From CBDDIP01 sp965279405 (GTDB lineage: Bacteria; Actinomycetota; Acidimicrobiia; Acidimicrobiales; Ilumatobacteraceae): DNA of 64,000 nt. The stretch lies in contig OZ257157.1 in NCBI GenBank assembly GCA_965279405.1, positions 744,001-808,000 of the forward strand, written 5' to 3'. The notes under the pieces were generated by a model. The model was not told the origin of the DNA. It saw nothing but the letters and a program-made list of their open reading frames with translations, and made no database searches. Shown here piece by piece: positions 43,191 to 52,611 of this stretch; position 1 is the first letter of the stretch, and each line of letters opens with the position of its first letter. Made by a program: the position numbers and the translations under genes.

Positions 43191-45551
43191 TCAGGTGTCG
43201 GCGAGCGCGTTGCTGAGGTGCTCGCGAAGCGCGGCGTGCTCGTCGTCGGGGATCTGCAGCGAGCCCACTCCGTCCGGCGACCGCTGCACGTAGAACACGT
43301 CGACGACCTCGTGGCCGAGCGTGGCCACCTTGGCCGAACGGATCTCGAGGTCGCGTTGCGCGAGCGCAGCGGCCAGGCGATGCAGCACGGCAACTCCGTC
43401 TGGAGCGCGAACGTCGACCACCGTCGTCGACGCCGATTCGTCGTTGCTGATGTGCACCTCCAGGCGCGGCGGCGCCGCGGCACTGACCCGTCGCGCAGAG
43501 CGCCCGTAGACGCGGATGCGTTGGGCCAGCTTCTCGCCGAGGTCCACCGTGCCGTTCAGCATGCCCCGCAGATCGCGCTCGACCTTGGTGAGATCGATCG
43601 GCACGCCGTTGGGGCCGAGCACTCGGAACTGGTCGACGGCGATGCCGTCGATGCTCGTCGACACGTCGGCGCTGACGACTTGCACGCCGTGCACGGCGAG
43701 CGCACCGGCGATGCGCGCGAACAGCCCGTGCCGGTCGACCGTGGCCACGGTCCAGACGTCGAAGGAGCCCTCCTGCTCGTGGTGGAAGTGCAGCCCACCA
43801 TCGGAGCGCACGGCGTCCACCAGCCCGTGCGCGCCCGCCCCGAGGATCGAGCTCTGCACGCGGCGAGGCTGACCGGCCAGCTGACGGGCGACGGAATCGA
43901 CGAGCTCGGCGATCAACGAGGCCTTCCACGACGACCAGGCGGACGGCCCGGTGGCCTTGCTGTCGGACTCGGTGAGCGCGTTCAGCAGCTCGAGCACGAG
44001 CGGGTCGCCGACCAGCGCTGCGACGTTCTCCGCCGTGCGCGGATCGCTCAGGTCGCGGCGCGTCGCCGTCTCGGCCAGGAGCAGGTGGTGGTCGACCAGC
44101 GCGCGGACGACGGCCGTGTCGTCGGCATCGAAGCCCATGCGCGGGCAGATCGTGTCGACGAGACGCACGCCGAGCGTCGTGTGGTCCTCGTCACGGCCCT
44201 TGCCGATGTCGTGCAGCAACGCGCCGACGAGCAACAGGTCGGGGCGGGAGACGGAGCGAACGAACTCGCCGGCGTTGACCACCGTCTGCAGCAGGTGCCG
44301 ATCGACGGTGTACTTGTGGAACGCGTTGCGCTGCGGCCGGCTGCGCACGTGGCGCCACTCGGGCAGCAGCCGGCTGAACAGCTCGTAGCGTTCCAGCGCG
44401 TCGACGGCCTGCACCAGCTGCGGACCGGACCCGAGCAGGCTGACGAACGCGTGCCGGGTGAGCTGGCTCCACTGCTCGCCCTCGGTCGTCGGCGCACCGG
44501 CCAACGTCAACAGCGTTCGTCTGCTGATCGGCGCGTCGGATCGGGCCGCGGCATCGGCGACGCGGAACGTCAGCGACTGATCGATGTCGGCGGAGGCCAG
44601 TTGCAGATCGACCTCGCCGTCGACGAGGCGGATGCCGCGAGCGAGATCGACGGGACGGGGAACGGCGCGCTTGCCGAGCGTGCGCTCGATGCGCCACCAG
44701 AACCGCTCGGCTGACCACTCGATGGCGTGAGCAGCAGCGGACAGGCGCGACATCAGCACGTCGGCATCGGCGTAGCCCATCGATTCCGCCAGCGCGTCCT
44801 GGTCTTGCAGCAGCACGACGTTCGACGTCTTCGACGTCAACCGGTGCAGCTCGCACCGAACGGCCAGCAGGTGCTCCGCCGACGAAGCCAGCTCCTCGAT
44901 CGGCACGTCGAGCGCCGTCTCCACCTCGGTGCGGCGGGTGAGCATGGCCCAGCGCACGGCGTCGTGGTCGCGCAGGCCACCGAAGCCGTCCTTCAGATCG
45001 GGTTCGAGCAGCGCGGCCACCGGACCGTGGCGATCCCAGCGCTCGTAGGTGGCTTCGCGCAGCTGCGTGAGCCAGTGCTTCGAACGTCGCTGCCAGTCGT
45101 CTCGTGCACGGGTGCGCAGGTCGACGAGGTCGGTCGGTTCACCGGCCAGCAAGCGCATCCGCATGACCGACGTCGCCGTGACGAGGTCGCCCGACGCCAG
45201 GGAGAGCATCGACCCCACCGTGTGCGTCGACGGACTGAGCTTGATGGCGGCATCCCACAGCGGGTACCAGATCTTCTCGGCGGCGGCACGCACCTCGTCG
45301 GCACGCGCCTTGGGCGGGTGCAGCAGCGCGACGTCTACGTCGCTGCCCGGGCAGAGGAACCCGGCGGCGTACCCACCGGTCGCGACGAGCGACCAACCCG
45401 TCGGCAGCGTGGAACCCAGCGCGGCGAACCAGCCGTCCATCTGATCGGCGAGCCGGCGAGCCAACCCAGGGCCGGCGAAGTCGGCCCGATCGACCAGCTC
45501 GGCGCGCGACTTGCGGATGAACGCGCCATCCAGGATCGGAGTACCTGCCAC
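43191..45551 (-). CDS. glnD: [Protein-PII] nucleotidylyltransferase GlnD
   Basis: 786 aa. The nucleotidyltransferase domain has PGSDVDVALLHP (catalytic GSxVD pattern, about residues 68-79). The HD domain carries LLHDIGKGR and DHHLLL for removal of the modification. Two C-terminal ACT domains (about 620-780; TVATVDRHGLFARIAGALAVHG is the first) sense glutamine. It modifies PII proteins when glutamine is low. Three PII genes lie within 17 kb, each with the target tyrosine. Its gene is convergent with amt1-glnK. Confidence 0.96.
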   Translation of the reverse strand: MAGTPILDGAFIRKSRAELVDRADFAGPGLARRLADQMDGWFAALGSTLPTGWSLVATGGYAAGFLCPGSDVDVALLHPPKARADEVRAAAEKIWYPLWDAAIKLSPSTHTVGSMLSLASGDLVTATSVMRMRLLAGEPTDLVDLRTRARDDWQRRSKHWLTQLREATYERWDRHGPVAALLEPDLKDGFGGLRDHDAVRWAMLTRRTEVETALDVPIEELASSAEHLLAVRCELHRLTSKTSNVVLLQDQDALAESMGYADADVLMSRLSAAAHAIEWSAERFWWRIERTLGKRAVPRPVDLARGIRLVDGEVDLQLASADIDQSLTFRVADAAARSDAPISRRTLLTLAGAPTTEGEQWSQLTRHAFVSLLGSGPQLVQAVDALERYELFSRLLPEWRHVRSRPQRNAFHKYTVDRHLLQTVVNAGEFVRSVSRPDLLLVGALLHDIGKGRDEDHTTLGVRLVDTICPRMGFDADDTAVVRALVDHHLLLAETATRRDLSDPRTAENVAALVGDPLVLELLNALTESDSKATGPSAWSSWKASLIAELVDSVARQLAGQPRRVQSSILGAGAHGLVDAVRSDGGLHFHHEQEGSFDVWTVATVDRHGLFARIAGALAVHGVQVVSADVSTSIDGIAVDQFRVLGPNGVPIDLTKVERDLRGMLNGTVDLGEKLAQRIRVYGRSARRVSAAAPPRLEVHISNDESASTTVVDVRAPDGVAVLHRLAAALAQRDLEIRSAKVATLGHEVVDVFYVQRSPDGVGSLQIPDDEHAALREHLSNALADT

Positions 45552-45625
45552 GCCTCAGTGTGGCATGTGAAGAGCATGTTTCGCCGGTGACAGCGGTCCA
45601 GTCCCGTCCGTAGATTCGCGATCCG

Positions 45626-46168
45626 ATGGACGAATTCCCGATGGACGAATTCGCAGTGGCCGTCGCGGTCGGCGTCGAGCTCGTCCACTGGCCGCGCGAT
45701 CAGGTCCTGCGCGACCGCCTTGCCCGCGCCGGCATCCCGCGCCTGTTGCTCGTGGCCGCCGACAGCGACCTACCGCTCTCCATCGGCGTCGACGAGGACT
45801 GGGTGCGGCTGCCGGCCGACGAGCGCGACGTGTGGGCCCGCGCCGATCGGCTGCGCCGCCACACGCTGGGTCTGCAAGGCGAACGTCCGCTGATCGATGC
45901 CAACCGGGTGCTGCACCGTGGTGGCGACACGGTCGTGCTGAGCGCCAGCGAGGCGATCGTCGCCGCGGCGCTCCTCGAACGGGTCGGCGAGGTCGTGGCC
46001 CGCGACGACCTGTCGACGAAGCTCGCCTCCGGCGGCGATCAACTGGGAAGTCACGCACTCGACGCCGTGGTCTACCGGCTGCGCCGCCGCCTGTCCGGCA
46101 TGAACCTGTGCATTCGCGCTGCCCGCAACCGCGGCTTCGTGATCTTCCTCGACGACGGCCGTCGATGA
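45626..46168 (+). CDS. Winged-helix regulator with a novel N-terminal domain
   Basis: 180 aa; two in-frame ATG starts at 45626 and 45641 result from a 15-bp tandem duplication. Residues about 20-75 form a small domain (RDRLARAGIPRLLLVAADSD, then EDWVRLPADERD). Residues about 95-178 are an OmpR/PhoB-type winged helix (SASEAIVAAALLERVGEVV, then LDAVVYRLRRRL and RAARNRGFVI), but no phospho-receiver domain is present. Both domains recur as separate proteins in the next genes. Likely DNA-binding regulator of a nearby promoter. It overlaps the next gene (ATGA). Confidence 0.8.
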   Translation: MDEFPMDEFAVAVAVGVELVHWPRDQVLRDRLARAGIPRLLLVAADSDLPLSIGVDEDWVRLPADERDVWARADRLRRHTLGLQGERPLIDANRVLHRGGDTVVLSASEAIVAAALLERVGEVVARDDLSTKLASGGDQLGSHALDAVVYRLRRRLSGMNLCIRAARNRGFVIFLDDGRR

Positions 46169-46539
46169 CCTCCGCCGGTGGATCTCGAGCGAATCGCGTG
46201 ATCCACCGCGCGGCGTGGGCGCTGGCGATCGCGCTGGCCGCGTTCGCCCTCATCGGCGGGGCCGACGGCGCGTTCCGAGGCGACCTCGGAACGCCGGCGA
46301 CGCAGCAGCGCAACGACACGGATTCGACGAAGCACCTCACGCACGTCACGCTGGCCACCGTCCAAACGGCAGTTGCCGCGAGTCGGGTCAACAACGTCGC
46401 GTCCGCGATCGCTTCCGATCCGATCGAAGCGAACGCGTGGCCGTTCGGCCTCGTCGTCCTCGCCATCGTCGCCTCGGCTGTCATCATCCGTCGAGAACGT
46501 CCGGGCGCGAGTCGCGCTCCTCCTGCACTGATCGCCTGA
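46165..46539 (+). CDS. Small membrane protein, unknown
   Basis: 124 aa from the ATG at 46165, overlapping the stop of the winged-helix gene. Two hydrophobic segments (about residues 17-35 and 92-109) enclose an external-looking loop rich in Thr, Asp and His (STKHLTHVTLATVQTAVAASR). No known domain. Translational coupling suggests that it works with the upstream regulator, for example as a membrane tether or signal input; this is inference. Confidence 0.65.
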   Translation: MTSAGGSRANRVIHRAAWALAIALAAFALIGGADGAFRGDLGTPATQQRNDTDSTKHLTHVTLATVQTAVAASRVNNVASAIASDPIEANAWPFGLVVLAIVASAVIIRRERPGASRAPPALIA

Positions 46540-46604
46540 GCCGACCGCGTCGGCACCCATCGATCAGCGCGCCGCATGGCGCATCACACGCAGGAGGTAC
46601 CGCG

Positions 46605-46952
46605 ATGCACACCCCCGTCGCTGCGGCCGGAACCGCAGTCTCACCACCGCCCGATCCCGACGTCGAGCAGACACCCACGATGCTGCCCGCCGATGCGTTC
46701 ATCCGTCGCAGCCGCCTGCGCGATGCCGGCCTGCCGTGCGTGCTCGTCGTCGGCGAGCACGAGCCACCGCCTGTCGATTGCGGTCCCCTCGAGGACTGGA
46801 TCCGTCAGCCGATCATCCCGTCTGAGCTGGCGCTTCGCTGGCAGACGCTGCGCGAGCGCCACGCTGCGACGACGGCGTCCGCCGTCCTCGGCGTGGTCCG
46901 AACGAACCGCCCCACACGCCGTTCATCACCGTTACACGCCGTTCACACCTGA
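46605..46952 (+). CDS. Stand-alone copy of the regulator N-domain
   Basis: 115 aa from the ATG at 46605 with AGGAGGT at ideal spacing. Residues about 35-85 (RRSRLRDAGLPCVLVVGEHE, then LEDWIRQP) match the N-domain of the protein encoded at 45626, including the pattern RLxxAGxP-LxV-EDWxR. No DNA-binding domain is present. It is followed 40 bp later by a separate winged-helix protein, so the pair equals a split version of the 45626 protein. Confidence 0.75.
   Translation: MHTPVAAAGTAVSPPPDPDVEQTPTMLPADAFIRRSRLRDAGLPCVLVVGEHEPPPVDCGPLEDWIRQPIIPSELALRWQTLRERHAATTASAVLGVVRTNRPTRRSSPLHAVHT
46914..46945 (+). promoter_or_regulatory. Direct repeat ACACGCCGTTCA (two copies)
   Basis: The 12-bp word occurs at 46914-46925 and 46934-46945, 20 bp apart start to start, about two helical turns. 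It spans the 3' end of the N-domain gene, just before the winged-helix gene. PhoB-type winged helices bind direct repeats, so this could be an autoregulatory site. Chance repetition in a short region is possible. Confidence 0.4.
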
Positions 46953-46992
46953 CGAACAGTCGTGAAACGTCGCGTTCCTACGGTGTCCGTCA

Positions 46993-47292
46993 ATGGCCAG
47001 CCCCGCTCCTGCACCCCCAGGCCACGACGCAAGCCCCCTCGCGCGTCTTGGCCAGCAGGAGCGGGCTGTGCTGTCCGTCCTGGTTGCCAATCGCGGCAGG
47101 GTGCTCGGACGCCGGGAGCTCGCCCGCCAGGCAGGGATGGCCAACCTGAGCGAGCGGCGCTGCGACGGCGTGCTCGTCGGGCTACGACGATTCCTCGGAC
47201 CCGATGCGATCACCACCGTGCGCAGCCGCGGATGGATGCTGAGCGAGGCGGCGATCCCCGTCGCGCAGCAGGTCCTCGACGCCGACGAGTAG
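46993..47292 (+). CDS. Stand-alone winged-helix DNA-binding protein
   Basis: 99 aa from the ATG at 46993. An N-terminal proline-rich tail (about 15 residues) precedes an OmpR-type winged helix: QQERAVLSVLVANRGRVLGR, then VGLRRFLGPD and TVRSRGWMLS. It aligns with the C-domain of the 45626 protein. It ends 45 bp before the Mrp operon, so it is a good candidate regulator of that operon. No clear ribosome site is seen, so translation may depend on the preceding gene. Confidence 0.75.
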   Translation: MASPAPAPPGHDASPLARLGQQERAVLSVLVANRGRVLGRRELARQAGMANLSERRCDGVLVGLRRFLGPDAITTVRSRGWMLSEAAIPVAQQVLDADE

Positions 47293-47337
47293 CCCACTCG
47301 ATCGCGCTCGACCGCAGCGGGCGAGGGTGACCGACCG

Positions 47338-50112
47338 ATGATGCCGTGGCTCGTCATGGTCCACCTCGTTGCCGGAGCCGTGCTGCTCGGTGCCGGCAAG
47401 CGCCTGGGGCGCTGGCTCTTCGCGCTCGCCATCGCGCCCCTGGCCGTGGCGTTCGTGGCCGTGATCGTTGCGACGCCCGGGGTCCTCGACGGCGAGACGC
47501 CGTCGACGCGCATCCGTTGGGTGCGGTCCCTGTCGCTCACCGCGTCGTTCCGACTGGACGGGTTCGCCACGTTGATGGCGCTGCTCGTCACCGGCATCGG
47601 CGTCGTCGTGCTCGTGTACGCGTGGGGCTACTTCGCTGACGAGGGACCATCGGCGAGGGTGGTCCGCTTCGCCGGTTGCTTCACCCTGTTCGCCGGGGCG
47701 ATGCTGGGGCTGGTCGTCGCCGATGACGTCTGGACGCTGTTCGCGTTCTGGGAGCTGACGTCGGTCGTGTCGTTCCTCCTCATCGGGCTCGACGACCGGG
47801 TTGCCGGCGCCCGCGCCGCAGCGCTGCGCGCACTGCTCGTCACCGGCGCAGGTGGGTTGGCGATGCTCGGTGGGCTGGTGTGCCTCGTCCACGAGGCGGG
47901 CAGCGCCGACCTGCAACGGGTGATCGCCGCAGCGCCGACCTCGACCACGGCGCGCATCGGCGCGGCCCTCCTGCTCGTCGGCGCGTTCACCAAGTCCGCG
48001 CAGTTCCCGTTCCACTTCTGGTTGCCGGGGGCCATGGCGGCGCCGACGCCGGTCAGCGCCTACCTGCACTCGGCGACGATGGTGAAGGCAGGCGTCGTCA
48101 TCGTCGCCCGCTTCGCCCCGACCTTCGCGGTGCTCGACTGGTGGCAGCCGGTGCTCGTCATCGTCGGCGGGGCGACGATGTTGGTCGGGGGTGCCGCCGC
48201 GCTGCGACGATCCGACGCCAAGCAGGCGCTGGCGTACGGCACCGTGTCGCAGCTCGGGTTCCTCGTCATCGTCTTCGGCATCGGCGACGAGGCGACCACA
48301 GCCGCCGGCGTCGGGCTGCTCGTCGCTCACGCCATCTTCAAGTCCGGGCTGTTCCTCACGATCGGTGCGGTGGAACACGCAACGGGCAGCCGCGACCTGC
48401 GGGTGATCTCGGGCGTCGGCCGCCGGATTCCGCTGCTGGCGACCGCTGCCGCGTTGTGCACGCTGTCCATGATCGGCATCCCGCCGCTGCTCGGCTTCGC
48501 CGCGAAGGAAGCGTCGGTCGCCGCGCTCATCGAGGCGAACGGGAACTGGGCGATCACCGCGCTCGTCCTCGTCGTGGCCGGCTCGGCCTTGACCGCGGCC
48601 TACTCGATCCGGATCTGGTGGGGCCTGTTCTCGACGAAGCCCTCGACTTCCGGCGAGCACGCCACGGTGCACCACGTGCCCGGGGCATCGTTGGTCGGGC
48701 CGGTCGTCGCGCTGGCGATCGCCTCGCTCGTGGCGGGTGCAGGTGCGTCGGCCTTCGCCGACCGGTTGGACGTCGCAGCCGCGTCGTTGAGCAGCGCAGC
48801 GCACGTGCATCTGACGATCGTTCCGGGCCTGCACCTCCCACTGCTGCTCTCCGTGGTCATCGTTGTGGCTGGGGCGCTGATCGCCTGGCAGCTCCATCGA
48901 GTCCCGGCGCGTGCGGTCACGCCGACCGCCGGCGAGCGCGCCTACAACCGGGCCTACACCGGTCTGCTCGACGGAGCGCGGCGCATCACCCTCGTCACCC
49001 AGAGCGGGTCGTTGCCGGTGTACGTCGCGGTCGTGTTCTCGGTGGTGATCATCGTCGTCGGCATCGCGCTGGCGCGGGGCGCCGGCGGCCACGCCGGCCA
49101 CCCGGTGCTCGCCGACTCCGTGCTCCAAGGCTGCGTTGCCGGCCTCGGCATCGTGATGTCCGTCGCCGTCATCGCCGCTCGACGTCGCTTCGTGTCGGTG
49201 CTGCTGCTCGGCGGTGTGGGCCAGGCGTTGACCGTGATCTTCCTGATGTACGGCGCACCCGATCTCGCCCTCACCCAGTTCATGATCGAGACGCTGATGA
49301 TCGTCGCCTTCGTGCTGGTGCTGCGGCACCTGCCACGCGACTTCACGCCGGCGCCGACGTGGGCGCCGAAGGGCCTGCGCATCGGCATCTCGGTGCTGGT
49401 CGGCGTCGGCGTCGCCTGGTTCACGCTCGCTGCCGGCAGCGGCACACGGCCGACCGACGTGACCGACGCCGTCGAGGAGCTCTCGCTTCCCGACGCCGGC
49501 GGTCGCAACGTCGTCAACGTGACGATCGTCGACTTCCGCGGTGTCGACACGATGTTCGAGATCACGGTGTTCGGCGTGGCCGCGCTGGGGGTCGGCAACC
49601 TCGTCAACGCATCGCGGCGCAGTCGCGGACTCGGCGAGTCGACCCAGTTCGCCAACATCGGCGCCGAGTCGATGATCTTCGAACAGGTGACCCGCATGAT
49701 CTTCCACGTCACCCTGCTCGTTTCCGTGTACGTCACGCTGCGCGGCCACAACGCGCCGGGTGGCGGCTTCGCCGGAGGTCTCATCGCCGGGGCGGCGTTC
49801 GTCTTCCGGCTGCTCGCCGGCGGGGCGACGGAGCGGGCGTCGATCGCCCGGCTCTCACCGGTGGTGCTGATCGCCACGGGGATCCTGTTGGCGGTCGGCT
49901 CCGGCATCGGTGGGCTCGTCGGCGGGAACCAGTTCCTCGAGACCAGCATCTTCCACGTGCACCTGCCGATCATCGGTGACGTGAAGCTGGTGACCGCGGG
50001 GGTCTTCGACCTCGGCGTCTACGTGTTGGTGATCGGCGTCGTGATCCTCGTGCTGAGCAACCTCGCGTCGCGGACGCACGGCGGCGGCGCGTCGCGGGAG
50101 AGCGCCGCGTGA
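47338..50112 (+). CDS. mrpA: Mrp Na+/H+ antiporter subunit A fused with subunit B
   Basis: 924 aa. The N-terminal 770 residues or so are MrpA, a relative of complex I NuoL: FWELTSVVSFLLIG, the HSATMVKAGVVIVARF channel motif and many membrane helices. Residues about 780-915 match MrpB (MnhB): ESMIFEQVTRMIFHVTLLVS and GHNAPGGGFAGGLIAGAAF. An A/B fusion occurs in several actinobacteria. The complex exports Na+ in exchange for H+. The stop overlaps mrpC. Confidence 0.95.
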   Translation: MMPWLVMVHLVAGAVLLGAGKRLGRWLFALAIAPLAVAFVAVIVATPGVLDGETPSTRIRWVRSLSLTASFRLDGFATLMALLVTGIGVVVLVYAWGYFADEGPSARVVRFAGCFTLFAGAMLGLVVADDVWTLFAFWELTSVVSFLLIGLDDRVAGARAAALRALLVTGAGGLAMLGGLVCLVHEAGSADLQRVIAAAPTSTTARIGAALLLVGAFTKSAQFPFHFWLPGAMAAPTPVSAYLHSATMVKAGVVIVARFAPTFAVLDWWQPVLVIVGGATMLVGGAAALRRSDAKQALAYGTVSQLGFLVIVFGIGDEATTAAGVGLLVAHAIFKSGLFLTIGAVEHATGSRDLRVISGVGRRIPLLATAAALCTLSMIGIPPLLGFAAKEASVAALIEANGNWAITALVLVVAGSALTAAYSIRIWWGLFSTKPSTSGEHATVHHVPGASLVGPVVALAIASLVAGAGASAFADRLDVAAASLSSAAHVHLTIVPGLHLPLLLSVVIVVAGALIAWQLHRVPARAVTPTAGERAYNRAYTGLLDGARRITLVTQSGSLPVYVAVVFSVVIIVVGIALARGAGGHAGHPVLADSVLQGCVAGLGIVMSVAVIAARRRFVSVLLLGGVGQALTVIFLMYGAPDLALTQFMIETLMIVAFVLVLRHLPRDFTPAPTWAPKGLRIGISVLVGVGVAWFTLAAGSGTRPTDVTDAVEELSLPDAGGRNVVNVTIVDFRGVDTMFEITVFGVAALGVGNLVNASRRSRGLGESTQFANIGAESMIFEQVTRMIFHVTLLVSVYVTLRGHNAPGGGFAGGLIAGAAFVFRLLAGGATERASIARLSPVVLIATGILLAVGSGIGGLVGGNQFLETSIFHVHLPIIGDVKLVTAGVFDLGVYVLVIGVVILVLSNLASRTHGGGASRESAA

Positions 50113-50564
50113 GCATCGTCCTGGTCGTCCTGGTCGGGGTGCTCTTCGCCACCGGCACGTACTCGATGCTCAACCGCAGCCTGACGCGCATCATCGTCGG
50201 CGTCGGCCTCGTCGGCAACGGCGTCAACCTCCTCCTGATCGTCGCCGGGAGCCGCCCGGGCGTGCCGCCGATCGTCGGCAAGCTCACCGGCTCGACCGAC
50301 CCGATCCCACAGGCACTCGTGCTGACGGCCATCGTCATCGGGTTCGCACTGCAGGCGTTCCTCCTCGCGCTGGCGTGGCGCAGCTGGACCCTGGACGGCC
50401 ACGACGAGGTCGAAGACGACGTCGAGGACCGTCGCATCGCCGCCCGGCGTCGCCGTGAGATCCGCATGACCGAAGCCGCACGACGCGCCGAACGCGAACG
50501 GATGCTCAGCGGCGACGACGGTCCACCCGCGCCACGGCGCACGACATCGAGCGTGGACCAGTGA
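50109..50564 (+). CDS. mrpC: Mrp antiporter subunit C
   Basis: 151 aa; NuoK-like with three membrane helices. Typical segments: LNRSLTRIIVGVGLVGNGVNLLL and DPIPQALVLTAIVIGFALQAF. It is longer than the usual 110-120 aa because of a charged C-terminal tail of about 45 residues, rich in Arg, Asp and Glu, which would face the cytoplasm. GTG start at 50109 overlaps mrpA; the stop overlaps mrpD. Confidence 0.95.
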   Translation: MSIVLVVLVGVLFATGTYSMLNRSLTRIIVGVGLVGNGVNLLLIVAGSRPGVPPIVGKLTGSTDPIPQALVLTAIVIGFALQAFLLALAWRSWTLDGHDEVEDDVEDRRIAARRRREIRMTEAARRAERERMLSGDDGPPAPRRTTSSVDQ

Positions 50565-52069
50565 ACCGGTTCGCGCCGCTTCCGACCGTCATCCCGTTGA
50601 TCGGTGCCGCCTTCGGCATGCTCGCCATGCGAGCGCCGCGCCTGCAGCGGACGATCAGCTTCGTTGCGCTGCTCGGGTCGTTGGGGATGAGCATCGCGCT
50701 CCTCGCGCGCGCCGACGGCCACGGGCCGGTCGTGGCACGCATCGGCGGCTGGTCACCGGCGATCGGGATCAGCTACGTGATCGACCGGTTCGCCGGGATC
50801 ATGCTCGTGATCGCCATGCTCACCCTGGCCGTCGTGCTGCTGTTCGCCGTCGGACAGGCATCCGCCAGCGCAGCATCGCCGATCTTCCAGCCGGTGTACC
50901 TCGTGCTCGCGGCCGGCATCGGCGCCGGCTTCTCGACCGGCGACCTCTTCCACCTGTTCGTCTCGTTCGAGATCATCCTGATGGCCAGCTACGTCTTGCT
51001 CACGCTCGATGGCGACGAATCACAGGTGCGCTCCGGCACGACCTACGTCGTCATCAACACCATCGAGTCCGTGGTGCTGCTGGTGGCCGTCGGGTTGGTC
51101 TACGCGACCACGGGCACGCTGAGCCTCGCCGAGCTGCCCGGCCGGCTCGCCCATCTCGACACGGGTGTGCGGACCGGCTTGCAGCTGCTGCTCCTCGTGG
51201 CGTTCGGTCTCAAGGCTGCCGTGTTCCCGCTCTTCTTCTGGCTGCCGGACTCGTATCCGACGGCGCGCAGCCCGATCACCGCAGTGTTCGCCGGGCTGCT
51301 GACCAAGATCGGCGTGTACGCGATCGTGCGGACGCAGACGCTGCTGTTCCCGGGGACGAACCGCACGCTCCTCCTCGTGATCGCTGCGCTGACGATGATC
51401 ATCGGCGTGCTCGGGGCCATCGCCCAGAACGACGTCAAGCGGATCCTGTCGTTCCACATCATCAGCCAGATCGGCTACATGCTCCTGGGCGTCGCGATCG
51501 GCGGGCCAGCGGCGATCGCCGCGACCATCTTCTTCCTCATCCACCAGATCCCCGTGAAGACCTCGCTGTTCCTCGTCGAAGGCTTGATCGAACGCACGGC
51601 GGGCACGAGCCGGCTGGACCGGCTCAGCGGGCTCATGCATCGGTCCGGCGCGCTGGCCGTGCTGTTCCTCGTCCCGGCCCTCAGCCTGTCGGGCATCCCG
51701 CCGTTCTCGGGCTTCGTGGCCAAGCTCGGCCTCGTCACGGCCGGCGTCGACGACGGTCAGGGGCTGCTCGTCGCGGTCGCCATCGTCGGCAGCCTGCTCA
51801 CGCTCGTGTCGATGACCAAGATCTGGCTGTCGGCATTCTGGGGAGAACCGGTGATCTACGCACCGGCGCCGGTCGGCTCCGTGGGCGGGCCGCAGGAACG
51901 CTGGCCGGTGACGATGACGGTCGCCACGGTCGGCCTCGTCGCCGTCGGCCTGGCAATCGCGATCTGCGCCGGACCGCTGTACGGGCTGTGCGAGCGAGCA
52001 GCGCGCGACCTCGTGATGCCGGGACGCTACGCGTCGATGGTGATGGGGTCGAAGGTGACGGGGGCATGA
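50561..52069 (+). CDS. mrpD: Mrp antiporter subunit D
   Basis: 502 aa, NuoN/NuoM-like with about 14 membrane helices. The channel lysine region GLKAAVFPLFFWLPDSYPTA and the HIISQIGYMLLGVA histidine segment are conserved. It is the second antiporter-like core subunit. GTG start overlapping mrpC; ATGA overlap with mrpE. Confidence 0.95.
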   Translation: MNRFAPLPTVIPLIGAAFGMLAMRAPRLQRTISFVALLGSLGMSIALLARADGHGPVVARIGGWSPAIGISYVIDRFAGIMLVIAMLTLAVVLLFAVGQASASAASPIFQPVYLVLAAGIGAGFSTGDLFHLFVSFEIILMASYVLLTLDGDESQVRSGTTYVVINTIESVVLLVAVGLVYATTGTLSLAELPGRLAHLDTGVRTGLQLLLLVAFGLKAAVFPLFFWLPDSYPTARSPITAVFAGLLTKIGVYAIVRTQTLLFPGTNRTLLLVIAALTMIIGVLGAIAQNDVKRILSFHIISQIGYMLLGVAIGGPAAIAATIFFLIHQIPVKTSLFLVEGLIERTAGTSRLDRLSGLMHRSGALAVLFLVPALSLSGIPPFSGFVAKLGLVTAGVDDGQGLLVAVAIVGSLLTLVSMTKIWLSAFWGEPVIYAPAPVGSVGGPQERWPVTMTVATVGLVAVGLAIAICAGPLYGLCERAARDLVMPGRYASMVMGSKVTGA

Positions 52070-52611
52070 GCGCTCGGCTTGCCCGCTTCGGCGGGTTGTT
52101 CATCGTGCTGCTGGTCGTGTGGCTGCTGCTGCAGGGCGAGCTCACCTTCGGCAACGTCGTCGGCGGGCTCGTGCTCGCGGTCGTGCTCGTGTTGCTGTTC
52201 CCGGTGAGCACGACCGTCGTCGCCCACCGCGTCCACCCATGGGCACTGATCAAGTTCATCGGGTTCGTGCTCTGGAGCCTCGTCCTGTCGAGCTGGGCCG
52301 TGATCAAGGTGATCGTCCGCCCGACACCGACCTCGCTGCGATCGGGCATCGTTCGCATCCGGCTCGACGCCGAGTCGCCACTGACGTCGACGATCGTCGC
52401 CAACGCGGTGACGCTGACGCCGGGCACGATGACGCTCACGGCGCGCCTCGATCCGGCCGAGCTGCACATCCACGTGCTCGGCCTCGCCGATCCCGAGGAG
52501 TTCCGCGAGAGCGTGCACGACCTCGAGCGACGCACCGTCGCGGCGTGGACGCCGATCCTGCCCGACCGGCATCGATCACCTGACCAGCCAGACGACGGGG
52601 CCACGCCATGA
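52066..52611 (+). CDS. mrpE: Mrp antiporter subunit E
   Basis: 181 aa from the ATG at 52066, which overlaps the mrpD stop (ATGA). Two N-terminal membrane helices are followed by a cytoplasmic domain with ANAVTLTPGTMTLTARLD, the MnhE signature. Needed for assembly and full activity in characterised Mrp complexes. The stop overlaps mrpF. Confidence 0.95.
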   Translation: MSARLARFGGLFIVLLVVWLLLQGELTFGNVVGGLVLAVVLVLLFPVSTTVVAHRVHPWALIKFIGFVLWSLVLSSWAVIKVIVRPTPTSLRSGIVRIRLDAESPLTSTIVANAVTLTPGTMTLTARLDPAELHIHVLGLADPEEFRESVHDLERRTVAAWTPILPDRHRSPDQPDDGATP

